NCBI GenBank assembly: GCA_017391435.1
Contig: JAFOYS010000358.1
Span: 1-6,203 of the forward strand
Source of the DNA: Alistipes sp.
GTDB lineage: Bacteria > Bacteroidota > Bacteroidia > Bacteroidales > Rikenellaceae
DNA length: 6,203 nt
Direction: 5' to 3'
Part shown: in pieces, positions 6,203 through 6,203 of the stretch
How positions within the stretch are numbered: the stretch's first letter is position 1
How the letters are laid out: the number at the start of each line of letters is the position of its first letter
Notes under the pieces: model-generated
Databases searched by the model: none
What the model was told of the DNA's origin: nothing
The model's input: the letters and a program-made list of their open reading frames with translations, nothing else
Program-made: the position numbers and the translations under genes

Positions 6203-6203
6203 A

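Noticed and set aside
1..6203. Search by eye for CRISPR repeats, insertion-sequence ends, tRNA/rRNA genes and riboswitches (for example a glycine riboswitch before gcvT)
   Set aside because: No regularly spaced repeats, transposase motifs or RNA-gene signatures were seen. gcvT is preceded by only 18 nt, leaving no room for a glycine riboswitch.

Overview
The window looks like chromosomal DNA of a gut-type Bacteroidota, most likely order Bacteroidales. Three things suggest this. The divergent intergenic region carries two perfect copies of the Bacteroidota -7 promoter box (TAnnTTTG) and the start codons lack Shine-Dalgarno sequences. One secreted protein has an architecture typical of the phylum: a signal peptide ending in TAQ, a short 'DLLVKRNGE' N-terminal module and a DUF1566/FISUMP-like C-terminal domain. 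The ftsY-rimO pairing is also familiar from this phylum. All six clear genes share one codon style (Glu almost always GAG), so nothing looks recently acquired. Species cannot be determined from the window.

Layout. Positions 1-1323 are a leftward pair: a signal-peptide protein (496-1323) followed, 3 nt after its stop, by the N-terminal 164 codons of a DUF819-family membrane protein that runs off the left edge. Positions 1324-1397 are a compact divergent promoter region built around a perfect 10-bp inverted repeat. Positions 1398-6037 are a tight rightward cluster, very probably one operon: ftsY (SRP receptor), rimO (ribosomal protein S12 methylthiotransferase), a 402-aa acyltransferase of the YghO/bacterial-ceramide-synthase-like type, and gcvT (glycine cleavage T-protein). 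The gaps are only 6, 8 and 18 nt. Positions 6038-6203 hold two hairpins, the second a good intrinsic terminator that may work in both directions, and possibly the last codons of a leftward gene entering from the right edge.

How the genes fit together. ftsY and rimO both serve translation (membrane targeting of ribosomes; modification of S12). gcvT belongs to one-carbon metabolism, and the acyltransferase, if its family guess is right, to lipid metabolism. They share transcription more obviously than a pathway. I see no mobile element, CRISPR array, RNA gene or defence-like system. Most of the window is ordinary housekeeping sequence. The points most worth a second look are the 402-aa acyltransferase and the symmetric divergent promoter.
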